This document shows positions 48,641-61,479 of a DNA stretch of 64,000 nt, piece by piece; positions within the stretch are counted from its first letter, which is position 1; each line of letters begins with the position of its first letter. The notes beneath the pieces were generated by a model. The model did no database searches. It was not told the origin of the DNA and worked only from the letters and a program-made list of their open reading frames with translations. Origin of the DNA: Thelephora terrestris. Taxonomy: Eukaryota > Basidiomycota > Agaricomycetes > Thelephorales > Thelephoraceae. Location of the stretch: positions 744,001 through 808,000 of the forward strand of contig WIUZ02000003.1 of NCBI GenBank assembly GCA_015956445.1. The letters are read 5' to 3'. The position numbers and the translations under genes were made by a program.

Positions 48641-50341
48641 TTGAGGATAAGGCGGCCAACGGTAAATGCCGAAGGAGTGCGTGGCATGGGCGGTTAGCCG
48701 AATTTGGCTCCCAGCAGCACTATCAAAATTCTAAAGGGCATCCGCGAACCATATCCCTTCCACTCCCTGCGGCCACCCAGGACTTCCACCCCGGACAACT
48801 CTCACAACAACCACATAACGTTCGTGGCGGTGAAATGGTCTCCCCTGCGGTTCCCATCAGCCGCAGCCAAAGGGTGCTGCTCTAGAACGGACCGGGAGAG
48901 AGCGACACGATGGAAACCCCGAAAGACCTGATCGAAAGTCCACCAGAGGGAGCTCAGGGAATTCCACGATCGACCTTCGGGATGACCAGGCGCCATTTGC
49001 TGCGAACTACGGGACAGTGTTGCAGACGAGGCCCTTAGAAGCCGAAGCAGAAAGGAGGTCAGGCGCCGCGGGAAGGACAATAACTGGTGATAATTGAAGG
49101 ACCGGAATATCGGAACCGGTCATAGAGGGAGTTCCGAGAACTCCCCAATCAACTCTCCGACTTCACGGTAACCGCAAATTACAGGGGCGGTAGCGGGGGT
49201 TTGGAAACCGTAGGGACGCCTGCCGACCGACGACAGTGGTTGGGTCTGTGGCAGTAGAGACGGGGACAGCGCCGAGCTTAAGTACCACAACCGAGTTGGG
49301 ACCACAGCAGCTAGCGTGGTCCTCGTCCAAAACAAGGAAGCCGCCGTGGGGCGAAAACACTTGTAACAGATGGAACAACGCCCGGATAGCGGGGAAAAGC
49401 GTGTTGAATAGATGCTGCTGGTGTTTCATATGCGTCAATGTATTGTTGAACTTGGAACTTTGGTCGTAATTGAGTGATCTGGCACGTCAGTACTCCAGCT
49501 TCAGTGTCCAAGAGCGCCTGATGGATTGGGACGATCGGGTGTGTGCCGCGAAAGTAGCCAAGGGAGGATCGGGTAAGATCACAATCACGTTGTCGTTTGA
49601 TATCGCCGTTTGAATGGAATGGAGTATGCCAAAGAATAGAAGGCGATAGAGCGACTGCTAAGAGCTCCTGTCGAGCTCGGCTTTTGAAGGCGCTTTCGCA
49701 CACCGAAGGAAGGGAAGGCCATTGGCTCACATCACAAGAGAGACATTTGGAAGGTGATCTTGGGCTGCCTAGCGGAACGAATGGCGTTGGAAATTTGGAT
49801 GTTGAGCGAGGGCGGCCTATTGTGACACGTTTTGAATGTCTATTCCCGCAGCAGAGTGGCAGGCGGCATGTTCATCGGACGGTGACCGGTGATGTCGAGA
49901 GCCGCCAGTCCCTATGTTGGGAGAGAAAACAGCGCAAGCAGGGGCCGGCCCAACATGCCCTAGAAGGGTGATATGTCAGCTGAGATCCCAATGGCGATGT
50001 AGCTTCAACCGCCGCTCTCCATTCCTCACTTCGTGAACCTGCGCAACTGACAGGGCGTGGAAGGCAGAAAACAGGTGTGGTGTGTCTTCCGAGAACAGCC
50101 ATTCCACAGCAAGTTGAGTTCTGCTGTTTCAGTTCAAGTTCGAAGAGAAAAGCGTGATGCCAGCCGAAATTGGAATTTAATCTTGGTCTCAATAAGAGCC
50201 GTTCCATTCCATTGCTATGTGCTTAGGGGGAACCCGCTCACGCTCCATTCGAGCGTTTGGTCTGGCAAGCCCTTAAAAGTCCACACCCGAGATACTGCGG
50301 GAGTTCATCCTCCCTCCAACGCACACACCCAGACACGAGAA
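48641..50341. other. Intergenic, only weak frames
   Basis: Minus-strand frames at 48802-49080 and 49311-49730 (TCQITQLRPKFQVQQYIDA) read plausibly as protein but have no recognisable motif or convincing exon partners. Confidence 0.35.
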
Positions 50342-50903
50342 ATGTATCCACACAGCGGACTCACCTATATCATCGTTAACAGGAAGGCGAAGCTGGTCCT
50401 TGATGATCCCGTCGGCGAGGGAGGGTTTGTGAATGTGACCCACCTCAACGAAAATGACACCCAGAAGGCACGGTGCTCGGTATCTCAACAGAGGCTTCCC
50501 CCCTAACCCACCTCGCAACCGTCTCGCAGTGGATGCTCCATCAGGGTCAAGACGGCCTTTGGACTCTCCAAAACGTCGGAAACGGGAGATTTCTCTGCAT
50601 GAAATCATCCCGTACAGAAGATGGTGAGCCTGTCGTCACAAGGCATGGAGATGACCAGGTTTGCCGTTGGGTTATCATCCCTGAGGACAGCGTGAGTTGC
50701 CGGTAAGTTCACCTGCGCATACCACTGTCCATTGTCAGCGGAAATTAACGAAACTCCGTGACAGGATTTTTACATCGAATCCCAACCGCGCAGTCTCGTT
50801 GAATACTAGGATCGAAGCGATTGCTGTGTCGGTAGTGTTGAAAGATAGCCCGAGTGATCCCGCACGGGGATGGACCTTCATGAGAACAGTAGAAGTGTTT
50901 TGA
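50342..50903 (+). CDS. Small ricin-B-type (beta-trefoil) lectin-like protein
   Basis: Three exons: 50342-50479, 50530-50691 and 50739-50903, with GT-AG introns of 50 and 47 bases, giving 154 residues. The N-terminus (GLTYIIVNRKAKLVLDD), WMLHQGQDGLWTLQNVGNG, RFLCMKSSRTEDGEPVV and CRWVIIPEDS resemble the repeated blocks of fungal beta-trefoil lectins (Y.I.N...VLDL, W.L...GNG.YL, DG.PVV...W.I). There is no signal peptide, as is usual for cytosolic fungal lectins. The sugar-binding QxW motifs are not well kept, so it may be a lectin fold without sugar binding. No toxin domain is attached. The last exon's acceptor is the least certain join. Confidence 0.5.
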
Positions 50904-52946
50904 AGCCACGTATCCACCGTAACATGCCTGTTTTAGAATAGAAACGTCAGCTTCTGAGAGAAAAGCGGTACGCGTGGCTCTGGCGTTAATCTAGCCCAAG
51001 AGAGAAAGAAAAATCTGAGGACATCCAAGCATAGGCATAGGTGAGAGTTCTAACGGTGCAGCAGGGCCAAATCTTCGTGTTTTCATCCGATCGCTCCCGG
51101 TTGCCAGTATTTACCGGCCCGCAATTCTTTCCTCTTTTTGTCTCCCCTTGTCGGGCTGGCACGCTCGAGGCTCCGCTGAAAACCATTTCCGAGAGGACCA
51201 CAATACAAGTACTGACGAAACCTCAGTGATATCGGATGGCGACCTTCAGCAAGTCTTGTCAGGTAATCTTGGCTATCAATAATGGCAGGACAACGTCGCA
51301 AACCGCGATGGAACCTATGGGTATGGAAACAAACACGAGGTCGCCAGTCAGGCTCTGCGGAAATGAACCTGAGCCATACCCCCCACCCTGGATTGGAGGC
51401 TGGATCCCAGCCGAGAAAGGACACACGAAATTGTCAAGTCGAAGAGAAAGGACAGACTGGAAACTTGATCGAGAGAGCGACTACACACTTTCGATTGGAA
51501 GAAGGTCATCCCCCTATCACCTCTCCGACTCCACTCATCCCCGCGCTGTATGCGTATCACCTACTCGAGTCTGCGAACACTTGGAAGCGAACTCCGGTAG
51601 GCGCGCCCTTCAACAACCCAGGAGATGCGTACGCAAACGATGTGAGCATCCCTTCATCCGCTCAAGGAGAATGCGGGAACTTCATTCCAACTGTCACGAC
51701 TCTCCGCATTCTTTCTTGACACGGGTAAACCAGTCAGCGCGATGAAAACGCCTTTCAGCTAAGGAACAACCACGGATGCGAATGGGCGACTACTGTCTCC
51801 CCTCCGAACTGATTGCACGCTAGTTCATATTGGCCTTGAAACACCATCAGACTCACTCAATTAGCTTGGACAACATCCGTTACTGTTATTCTATTCGTTA
51901 CAAAAGAGGGCAGGGTCTAGGGGGGCTTGTTGCGTATCTGTCGAAAACCCTGGTGCCTTGACCTTTTATTCATTTGTCCCCTGGTCATAGAGCGGTCATA
52001 ACAATGGCAGCTCATCATCCCCGCACAACACGCAGCCACCCAACGTCAAGTTTTGCAACAGTGCGCGAAAGGGAGATCGCGAGCAGATGCCTTTGTCCCA
52101 GCCACTCCTTCACCTTCAGAATGATACGGGAGATCGGCCAGCCTTTGAACGCCACTTCGTGCCACAGTGGCTCATCTTACTTCCGTTTTCCCAAGACCCA
52201 GTACTGTCGTGTATGCGCCCCATGTTGAAGCCGCCAGCCGCCTAATACATCCCGAACGCATGAGCATGCACAAGCACGTTGAACGCGCACACGTATCACC
52301 CGCCTAGCATGCACGCCTTACCATGACCACTCAAAAGGATCCTCTGCCTTGGTAGTAAGGCTAAGTACCTACCATCGCGACCGAATACGTGACGGGGGCG
52401 GGACATTCAAGGCGGATACGAGGACCTGGCATCTAAGAACCGGGTGCATCAACGAGAGCATATGATGGATACAAACGCGGGAATACCGATACAGGAATGA
52501 GTGGCGATGCACAGAGATAAAGGAGGCCTACGGGATCGCGAGGGCTCACACGTCCAAGCAAGCGCACCCACGACACCACATCATGCGCGAGCTTGGGCCT
52601 ATGGGTCCTCACCACCTCGCGAGGTGAGGAAAGGGAAAGGAAGGGGTGAGAAAGAGGGTAAGGTAATGAAAGGGTAGGAATGAAACCACTAGTCAAAGTC
52701 CGTCCATATTAGTCCGAGCTGCAAGGTTCTTATAGAAATAACAAGGGAAATGATGCGATGCGGCTGTAATTCTGTAGCGTCCAAGTGGTACCGGCGAAAA
52801 AATGAGTGCTGAAATTGAGCGTTGAACTTTGAAAAATGAATAGGTGAATGTGGGTCCGTAAACCGTGGAGGGTGAAAATTAAAGTCTCTGTCGTTAAGGC
52901 ATAAAGAGGTGGAAGGCGAGAGAGAATAAAAAAGAAATCGTGAGGA
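50904..52946. other. Intergenic with a weak hypothetical frame
   Basis: A plus-strand frame at 51282-51719 (145 codons, SPTPLIPALYAYHLLESA) is open and starts with ATG but overlaps another open frame, and I cannot assign it. The palindrome CACCTCGCGAGGTG lies near 52610. Otherwise nothing seen. Confidence 0.35.
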
Positions 52947-54737
52947 CTATGGTCCGGGCGCTCCCGGGGGTGGGTTCTGGGGTAAATACTTCCGGATCAG
53001 CTCGGCCGGATATTTGTCTTCGATCCCCTTGATCCACTTGAGCAGTTCGTATACCACTACCAAGCCGTCAGCTCACACAATTCCTAGACCAAGGAAAGAC
53101 GCACCTATCTGCAGAACGTCGCGACATCCCGCTTTATCGATCGCGACGTAGCCCTTGCCCAGAAGTAATTCCCGAATCCTGGCGAATTTGCGCTTCTCGT
53201 TGTTCGCGCGAATCGAGTTCTTTAGGGTTTTAGCATTGTATTTCTTCTTCCGATTGGGGTCACATGGCTTGTCGCAGTTTGGTACGGGCTCCCCGCCGAA
53301 GCGTTCAATGACTACGTAATACCCGCACTGAGTTTTCGTTTGTTTGAGGGAGCAATGCATAAGTCTCACCTCCGTCCAAAATCTTAAGTCGCTCGTTGAG
53401 TTTCACGTTTGGTGGTTCTGTCAATAAATCGTCGACCTGTTGCATCAACCCACTCAGATCACTCCGATCCCTGCGCTTCCTAGAGGAATCCTTTGCCTTG
53501 CGCTTCGGTGCAAGTCAGTTGACGGTATTCCACAAAGCTGGGAGCACTTACCTCGTTTTGTTGAGGTGTGTCTAACGTGACACGACTGCTCGACGCGACG
53601 GGCTGTTCTCCAGATGACACAGCCCTCCTCTTCGCCTGCCTGCCCGACTCGGGATGTGGAGAGCTCCGGGAATCCCTCTTTCGTTTCGTCCCTGTAGGCT
53701 GGCTGGGGAGCTGGGGCTCAGGAAATGAGGGGCCACCGTTTGGAATATATGCAGGGGAATAATGGGTAGGAGACGGGTTTCCGACATCCAAGGATGACTG
53801 GGAATATGGTGCGAAGTTGGGGACCTGACTGGGATTATTAGGTGATGGTAAGGCTGGAGGGTACATTTGGGACAGCAGTTCCGGGTTACTATTCGGACGG
53901 GCGATGGGAGTGGGATTCGAAATGCTACGGCTGTGTCGTAAATAGGGCACCGCGATGCTCACTCTCCGTGGCCAATTTAGTTCGGGATGCGCCGATCCCG
54001 CTTCAAAAGGCGAGGATGAGGAGTCTGATCGAGTTGGAGATGGTATGTAAAGAGAGTTGGTGGCTTGCCGTGGAGTTGGCGTGTGGAATTGTGGGATGGG
54101 AAGGGGATCACCCCTGGTCGAATACTCGACTTCTTGTCGCCGGTGCGTTACGGGTTGAGTCAAAGTTCTGCTGTCCTGCGCATTCGTTGGGTAAAAAGGA
54201 GATGTAACGGTATGGCGGCTCCCGTTTACCGCAGTGATGTCTCCTTGATTGAACAATGACCAAGAATCGGGTCGAATCGTTCCAGGGGTGGTCGGAGTAT
54301 TAGTAGCTTGAGTATTGGTAGTTGGGTTCATATTCCAAACTTGACCGTACGCGTAGTAGGGCTGGGAGACATTAAACGATTGGCAGGACGGCGTTTCCTC
54401 GCGCCGGGGGATGGCGTATGGATCTATAACACGCTCGTAAACATGCGGACGGAGCACTACTTGGGTAGCATACCGTAGGAAGGGAGCGTTTGGTTACGGG
54501 TGTAGATGGAAGACGTTTGCCCCGATCCTTGGGGCCGAGGGACATGAGAGCTTGTACCAGCCAAGCTAGAGTCGTCATGGTAAGGTACTGGGTGAGCCGG
54601 CACACCGTTGTTTTGAGATGAAGAGCCGCCTTCTGTGACTGAATGTTGAGCGCCAGAACGATGATAAGCTGACCGATGGACATACCAGAGGGATCGTCCT
54701 GCCGACTTCCATCGTGGCCACGGTCACCGAAAGCCAT
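52947..54737 (-). CDS. Ser/Pro-rich probable nuclear protein with conserved basic C-terminal region
   Basis: ATG at 54735-54737 (MAFGDRGHDGSRQDDPS). An intron with a GTATGT donor joins VTEGGSSSQNNGVPAH; a second 50-base intron joins LPSYDPYAIPRREETPS to a 300-residue stretch rich in Ser, Pro, Asn and Gln with a bipartite-like nuclear signal (GTKRKRDSRSS and RQAKRRAV). Three more introns lead to SSRKRRDRSDLSGLMQQVDD, LNERLKILDG, a Lys/Arg-rich helix region (KYNAKTLKNSIRANNEKRK) and VVYELLKWIKGIED, stopping at 52947-52949 after PPPGAPGP. The disordered N-terminus plus basic helical C-terminus suggests a DNA-binding or transcription-associated protein; I do not recognise the family with certainty. 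Exon joins all keep frame. Confidence 0.6.
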
Positions 54738-57104
54738 ACCCTTGAACGGAAGGAGCGTGGGTCTGAAGCGGTTGAAACGCGGGACGAGTCCGCGGGGCGA
54801 AAGTGAGGCACAAGGACAATGTGCCTCCGCCCTTATATAACTCCCGCCATTACATAACTCGAGCCAACTCCTTCAAAGATTTGGACCCAATACAAAGAAC
54901 GCGAAAGAAATTGGGGTCGAGTCGTCATGGTACCCGGTGAGGCGTGAACGCGGAGGCCTCCGCCAATCTCTGCGGGGAAATAAGGTTTTGTTTCCAGCAG
55001 GAGTAGACTGGGTGAACGGGACAATTGAGAGAAAGGATAGTTGATGGAGACTGCCCAGAGGGAAAGCGTAAGAGGATGCGCATTGAAAGGGTTTGGTTCC
55101 GTCGGGTCAAAGCGAAGGTGTGCCTTTGACTTGTAACCGCTTCACCACATAGGCGATAGGCACTCGCGTTTCGTCTAGACAGATGCGGGGAAACAGCCGT
55201 CGTTATCCTAAAGCCAAGCCCCGTCTCACGACTTTGTTCCTGAAAAGGTGGTTGCCATGTACTTCGAGGATCAGAAGCACATAAAGGCACCCATTATATC
55301 GTTCTTTTTTCGCGTGAGCCGCTGTGTTGCAAAACGATCGTGCGACAATTTTACCCGGAGACACAGCCAGTTCCCGAAACATTGTCTCCTCCGTTCCACG
55401 GGCGGGAAATAAGCGTTGGTAAGCCTTGCGGGGAATATGCGGTGTGGCGACTGTCTTGGGGAGCTTTGATATGGTGTGGCACGCCTCGGAGAATGAGAGT
55501 TTGGCGCGTTGTTTATGTGTGGAATTCGCGCAACGATGGCAAGACGACTGAAAGCTGAAGAAGCGGAACGGAACTGTTTGTTTGGTTCGGAGGCCGATGC
55601 CAAATATTTACGAGTGTGGACCCACATGCACCAACACTACTTACTGCCAATCGCAATTGATTGATGATTCATTTGCCGCTGTGGCCTTCAGACCCCCGCA
55701 CAATAAGAAAAGTCACCTAGGTGTCCGATACTTGCCCGAAAACTCTGCAGACACTGTCATTTTTTGCTTTGACCTGAATATCAGTTATATCACCTCGTGT
55801 CGACGATACGGTGCAGAGAAATCGGTCGGAACAGACGGACAAGTTGGATGAAGTGAACAACATACAGGGACACGCATAATCTGCTATATAGCTGGCGATG
55901 CGCCCCAGGCGGTATTAATCGGGGTCTGGCGTCAACGTACAGAACGAAAGTCACGCGGTGAGTGGTCCGTGTCCGAACATTTTTTTATTTTATTTAAAAC
56001 CATAAGTTTCTAAGAGTGACCTACGTACATCGCGTATTCTACCAATTAAGAATATTGCGGATTGGGGAGAGTGGAGACGACACTACACCCTGATTTCTGT
56101 TTTAGGCTGAAGTCCGAGAATGCTAATAAAATAAAAAGGAAGGGGAGGAATGGGAAGGGGAGGGGGGAGTAGGAACTATCAACAATGAATGGGAAGGTGG
56201 AGGTAGCATTCAAAGGGTGCGGTTCCAACCACTGGGGGGGAGGAAAGGGAAGTGAAATGAATCGAACGTCTGACACGCGGGATTGACGTTGCCGCACACC
56301 GCTAAGTTCATACAATGGGAAAAGCTCTCGCGGGAGAAGTCGAGACCGATGATCGAACACAGGTTGGTTGCCTCCCATTTAATGTCCATGGTCACCTGAA
56401 CTTCATCAGATAGTGTCAGGCCGACGCGACCTCTATAGTTCAATAGCACTCTTACTATCCAAACCTATCACACTCAGGGGTCAAACACACAGTTATAACC
56501 CTGTTGCAAACCCAGGGATATCGGAAGTCTCTTCACAGACTAGATTGAAAGAGAGGAGAAAGAAGGAGACAAGGGTCTTCAGGCACTCTTGCTCTAAGCA
56601 CACAGCAGTAGAGGTCACGGAGAGTCTGATGATAACAAATCTAAGGAGTACAAGCTAAACTACTCTGAGTATATATACTACTTAGATTTGTGACGTGACA
56701 GTGATATGTAACTACACTATGGATACAAACACAGACAAACATGGTCCGTGCTCAGCACTGCATGGTCTGTGCGTTACGTGGTGACTAATGCTACAAATTA
56801 TCAGCTGATAAACGAAAGTGTGGCGGCCAATAGCAATTTGAGAGCATTACAGAGCAATTACAAAGCATGACGTATCCTGAGAATGTTCGGAAGGAATGTG
56901 GGTATGGCTGACTAACAGCCAATAGCAAAAGGGGAGCATATGACTAAAGATAGGGGCATATGATGTCATGTGGGTCATGCGCAGTAAACAATAGAAAGGA
57001 TGACTCAACTCCTGAGTCGTAAAAGGGGGGTGGCATTTGGTATATAACCAAAGGGGGTTGGATGACTGGTCTTCCAACAAACCTCCCTTTGTTATACACA
57101 CAAC
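54738..57104. other. Intergenic, nothing recognised
   Basis: Contains AT-rich stretches (for example TATATATACTACTTAG near 56675) and G-rich runs near 56150. No gene supported. Confidence 0.4.
57041..57047 (+). promoter_or_regulatory. TATA box of the coiled-coil gene
   Basis: TATATAA 64 bases before the ATG at 57105, a plausible core promoter spacing. Confidence 0.5.
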
Positions 57105-58867
57105 ATGCCTCGTGCTCAAACTCGTGTTCCCACTCGTCGTTCCACCTCTTACTCTCCTGTTCAGGAGAACAATTACAACATCGACCGCTTTTCCCATGCC
57201 CGCCGTGATCCGTCTCGCCCTTATCCTACCTTGGGAGCTATCATGGACCGGACCGCCACCGCCGACCCAAATGAGGGGTTCTCTGATTTAGGTGGGGGTC
57301 CTGCTTGTGCATTCCGGTTTAGGAAACCAAGCTAACTCCTTTTAGGTTTCAGGGACTTTCTCCAGGCCGCTCGAAGGGTGTCTCGGCGCAAGTTGGCGTG
57401 TATAGAGACTAACCCATATGCGAGTGAACTCCTCAATAGGGGTGTCGAGTTCATGACGGAGTCTAACGAGACCTTCAACTCCGTGTTGGAGGCCAGCGTT
57501 CTCCATACGGGGAACGTTGGGTCCATGTTAATGGATGAAGTGGCTCACATCAATGAACGTGTTGATGTTCGTCGCGAGGAGATAGAAGCGTTGGAGAATT
57601 GGAAGGAGGATATGCAGGGAGTTATTCACACTGGGGGCAGGGGCACCTGGAATCGGTGATTACATCCCGATTACATGGTGAGTTCATGTGCACTTTTCAA
57701 TGATTGTAATCACTGATTCTAGGTTGATTACATTTAAAATGTTACCTTGACATGTAATTCAACTGTGCCCACCAACTCCATTTGAAATTTCCTCAAAATG
57801 TTCCCAAGCAATGTTTCCTGAATGTGCCCACTGGGCACATTGTGAAAACATCCCATGTTTTCGAGCGCATTTAGATTACATCTCGGACGATTGAAGAACA
57901 TGTTGACTACATTGCAGTATCATTTTTGCTGACAGGTAAAAAACATCCCAGAAACATTTGTAGAGAACATTCCAAATGTAATTGGTGGACATTGGCTGGA
58001 TTACATGTCAAGGTAACATTTGAAATGTAACCAACCTGGAATCGACAATTACAATCATTGAAAAGTGCACATGAACTCACCATGTAATCAAGATGTAATC
58101 ACCGATTCCAGGTGCCCTTGCCCCCAGTGTCATGGGCAAGAAGATAGCATTGTTCGGCAGGGGGCCGATATTGATTTGTTGAAGGTAAGAAAGTTTGGGT
58201 CAGGAGTAATTGACCTTTCTAACTCAAACTTTCTTTTTAGGGAGAGGTGACTACCCTCAAGGACTTGGTCCGGGCTCTGGTTACCAAGACCGGAGAATTG
58301 GAGGACGATAAGGTAACGGGTAGGGGTTGAAGGTTTTTTAATGTCTTCTAACCCTATTCATTTTAGGTTCGCCTTACTCGTCGTATCTCCGAGTTGACCG
58401 GAGAAGTCCGGGATCTCCAGAGGAGGTGTAACGAGCCGGAGGTCCGAGTCGAAGAAGAGGAGTTGGAGGTTCCGGAGCGGGCCGAGTCTCCGCCTGCTCG
58501 TCTCGTGGTCCAGTATGAGAATAGGTTGGTTCCCATTGATGATGAAGTCGTCGAGATCCAGGAGGAGGAGTTCTACAGGAACGTTGGAGTTGTCCGTAGG
58601 GACACTCCTGTTCCTCGTAGGAGAATGACTCCCCTGATCACGGTTACGGATACGACTTTGCCGAGGAACCGGTGGCCGGCTTTGGAGTTCGATCCGTATG
58701 CCGAGTTTGTTCCTGATTCGGAACCAAACTCTGATACCAAACTTCCAGATTACGAGGATCTGTCAGACGTGGACCCGAATGAGATTAGGGAACAGAACTG
58801 GGCGAATGAGGAGTTGGTGAGGACGGCCTTGGAGACAATACAAAGGATCCGCAGAGATATTGATTAG
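57105..58867 (+). pseudogene. Coiled-coil protein gene interrupted by a MITE
   Basis: ATG at 57105 (MPRAQTRVPTRRSTSYSP). Intron 1 (GTGGGGG...CTTTTAG) joins DL to GFRDFLQAARRVSRRKLA. The protein is then heptad-rich: MLMDEVAHINERVDVRREE, EIEALENWKEDMQ. The 501-bp element at 57629-58129 interrupts the exon and introduces a stop soon after its left end. Beyond it the same exon resumes in frame (GQEDSIVRQGADIDLLK), then introns lead to GEVTTLKDLVRALVTKTGEL and RLTRRISELTGEVRDLQRRC, an acidic region (EEEELEVPERAESPP) and a tail ending LETIQRIRRDID, TAG at 58865-58867. This family is common in mushroom genomes, without a known role as far as I know. The insertion should truncate the protein unless the element is spliced out. 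Confidence 0.7.
57629..58129. mobile_element. 501-bp MITE with about 129-bp inverted termini and TCA target duplication
   Basis: Begins CACTGGGGGCAGGGGCACC and ends with the complement of CACTGGGGGCAAGGGCACC. The arms match as inverted repeats up to GTTACCTTGACATGTAAT (57629 to about 57757, and 58001-58129). Direct TCA at 57626-57628 and 58130-58132. CACTG termini with a 3-bp target duplication point to the CACTA/CMC (EnSpm) superfamily. No coding sequence inside. Confidence 0.85.
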
Positions 58868-61479
58868 ATAACTCTTTTGTATTGTGGCGTCCGGAATTGA
58901 TCTTCTTTCTTATCTTTTGTGCATGATCCATGAGTCGTGAAACATAATGATTTTCGTAAGTCCAATCCAAGGGTCAGATTAATAAGCCGGTTGACTTCTG
59001 CGAGAGGTCAACGCGCGACACTTATTAATACATCCCTTGTTGTCGGTAGCCTGAATATCTACTAGTCGTCCAGGGGCAACGGAGGGCCAGGTAGGGGGAA
59101 TCTTCGTATGAAGGTTCGCCGGTACATGTTCACGTATTATACCTCGGGTCTTCTGGGGTATCTTGACTAGTAGCATGTTCCACGTATTGGACTTTGAATC
59201 GTTAAGCATAGGGCATATGGCATAATAAACAGTTTTCCGCCATGTTTAGGGCAGGGCACCAACTGACTTAGTGGTGATGAGGTGTTAAATAAGAGAAATG
59301 AAAGGGGGTAAACGGCGAAATCATCACAGATAGGACCACTGGCCCATCCGACCGGGGAGCTGACCTCCTAGGCCCCCCGCATCCCTCCTCGCCCCACTAG
59401 CCGTCCTCAGGAGTGGTGGCATCCCTTGTTGTGGGTCTTCATACTCCACCAAGCTCGGTTGCCCGGCGTACTCTCACCACAGACACCCCCTAACCTACTC
59501 CGGTCAGACTCCCTTTCGGTCTTCATGAGTACCGGTGACGCCCCCTGGCCACTTTACCAGGGTTTGAGGAGAGGGGGTTCATGCAAATTGATGTTGGATG
59601 ACAAGGGGGTAAGGGAGTGGGGATGTGCTGGACGCCAGCGCAGTTGACTGATTTGGAGAGCTTTCTCGAGTGGATCCAGGGCCCCTCGGACTTGCCTCAT
59701 GGGCCCCTCCAGCAACGCCCCACCTCGAAGGTGAGGGGTCCGAGCGTGGGAAAGTTACCGATGGTGGTGGTAACAAACAAAGTGCGTCGCCGTGTCCGAA
59801 CGTTGACAATAGTTACATCGAGAGCATTCTCATACTCATCAACGGCAGCAACGCACCAAATCCAGTCAGTTCCATGCACCTGGAACCGCTCCAGAACCTC
59901 AAAAGCGCACGCGGCGGGTGCATGAAACAAGGGAAGCAGCTCCAGGTGATGAAGCTGCCTCCCCCCAGGGCTTAAACTCTGTTGCATCGATTCACACATA
60001 TTTGACATCGTGTCGCAATGCGTTGGCGTCACGTTGAGCACTCTCAAATATAGGCGCAGCGAGCAGATAGGTTGCAGCACGAAGACTAGAAGTTATCGAG
60101 CTTGGTGGCATAGCAAAAGCTTGAAGTCGTTGATTGGCATCGAGTTCAATGACGAAGGTGCCAACACCGATGACCTCGATCATGGCGGTGAGAGGTTGCC
60201 CCCCCCACACACACAAAAAAAAAGCGGAAGCTTTAGTTGCCTTGATGGACTCCACGGTGTCGACATTCGATTTTTGTGGCCTCTGAGAGATACCCAATTA
60301 ACCCGGTTATAACGATGCTTTCGATGTTGTTGCGCCCCCGACTGTTATTCCACCTTTACTCTTGCTCATTGGAATCCCCCAATTTTCTGTGCACATGAAA
60401 CACACAACACCGCCCTTTGTCTGCTAGGCCTAGTGAACGGTCTTTAGTTCCGGTAAATGGGTTGTTATGGTACTGCGAGGGGGATCTCAAGTGGGTAAAT
60501 GTTTTGAACCGCAATATCCACATACCCTTGAATATCTCTGAGTGCCAGTGGATCCCCTACGCGGTACTTTTGTCTTGCATCTCCACTTATCTGCTATTCA
60601 CCATCACTTGTAGACCTTACTAGCTGGCTTTGGCCAACTTCTCGAACACGGCGAGGTTTCAATGCCACCGGCATCGTTGAGTTGAACTGGAACTCAAAAC
60701 CATAACACAAAACTGCCACCAGTTTCAATAACCCCCCACCTACGACGTGACAGGCAATCTTGATGTCGACATTATGCAAAACACCGCGTTCGCATCGTGG
60801 TACCGAGTTGGATTCAAGGTGTGGTGCGTTTAGGTTGCGGTGAAATAGGTGGACTGAGAAAGCCGTAATACTTGAGCATACAAATAAAATCCGGGTGAGA
60901 CTGGCACGTGAGGTCCTTCTCGTCTCGTGAGGGTGAGCGTAATCGCACAACTTCGCAAGTCAACATCTCAACAACGCGACTTCTCATCTCCCCTCATGGT
61001 GGGGGCCATGACCACCACGGAGTCGCATGAAACCACAGTGGTCACCACTGCTCCCCCTCGGCTCTCTATCAATTCTAGTCTGGTGCCAAATGCGCTCGAC
61101 TCTGACCCCAGACGGTGAGGGTTGCCTGGTCCCTACCCATATCGTCAATGAGCGGAGGAGGACAGGGAGCATTAAGCCACTAGTCTGCGGGCACGGATTG
61201 ACCTCGAAACAACAGGGCTCTATAACACCACCGAGTGAGAGCCCCCCTCAAAGAGGGCGAGGAGGGGAAATGCAACCGCACCTTCCCCCGTAGTCATATC
61301 CCGAAAACCACCCCGAGACACGCTCCCCCCCTTCTCACCTAATGATATGCCAGACTGGCACCATAAGCATAAGTGATGTAAAAAGACCGCATGAGGACTG
61401 CGTAACCATTTAATCTGTCGACGAACACAGAACTAGACTAGTAAAGCGGGAGGGAGAGTAAAAAGAAAGAAAACCCCCC
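58868..61479. other. Region of decayed frames
   Basis: Minus-strand frames that look protein-like but are broken: 58979-59209 (WNMLLVKIPQKTRGIIREHV), 59697-60080 (FEVLERFQVHGTDWIWCVAA), 59992-60297 (VIELDANQRLQAFAMPPSS) and 60594-60950. They may be remains of one or more genes but I cannot join or name them. Simple repeats (C and CA runs then A9) lie near 60200. Confidence 0.35.

Noticed and set aside
51236-51745. Two overlapping plus-strand frames of about 145-169 codons
   Set aside because: No recognisable domain, competing frames over the same bases, no exon partners.
56400-59300. LTR retrotransposon around the coiled-coil gene
   Set aside because: No matching direct terminal repeats, primer-binding site or polymerase domains were found.
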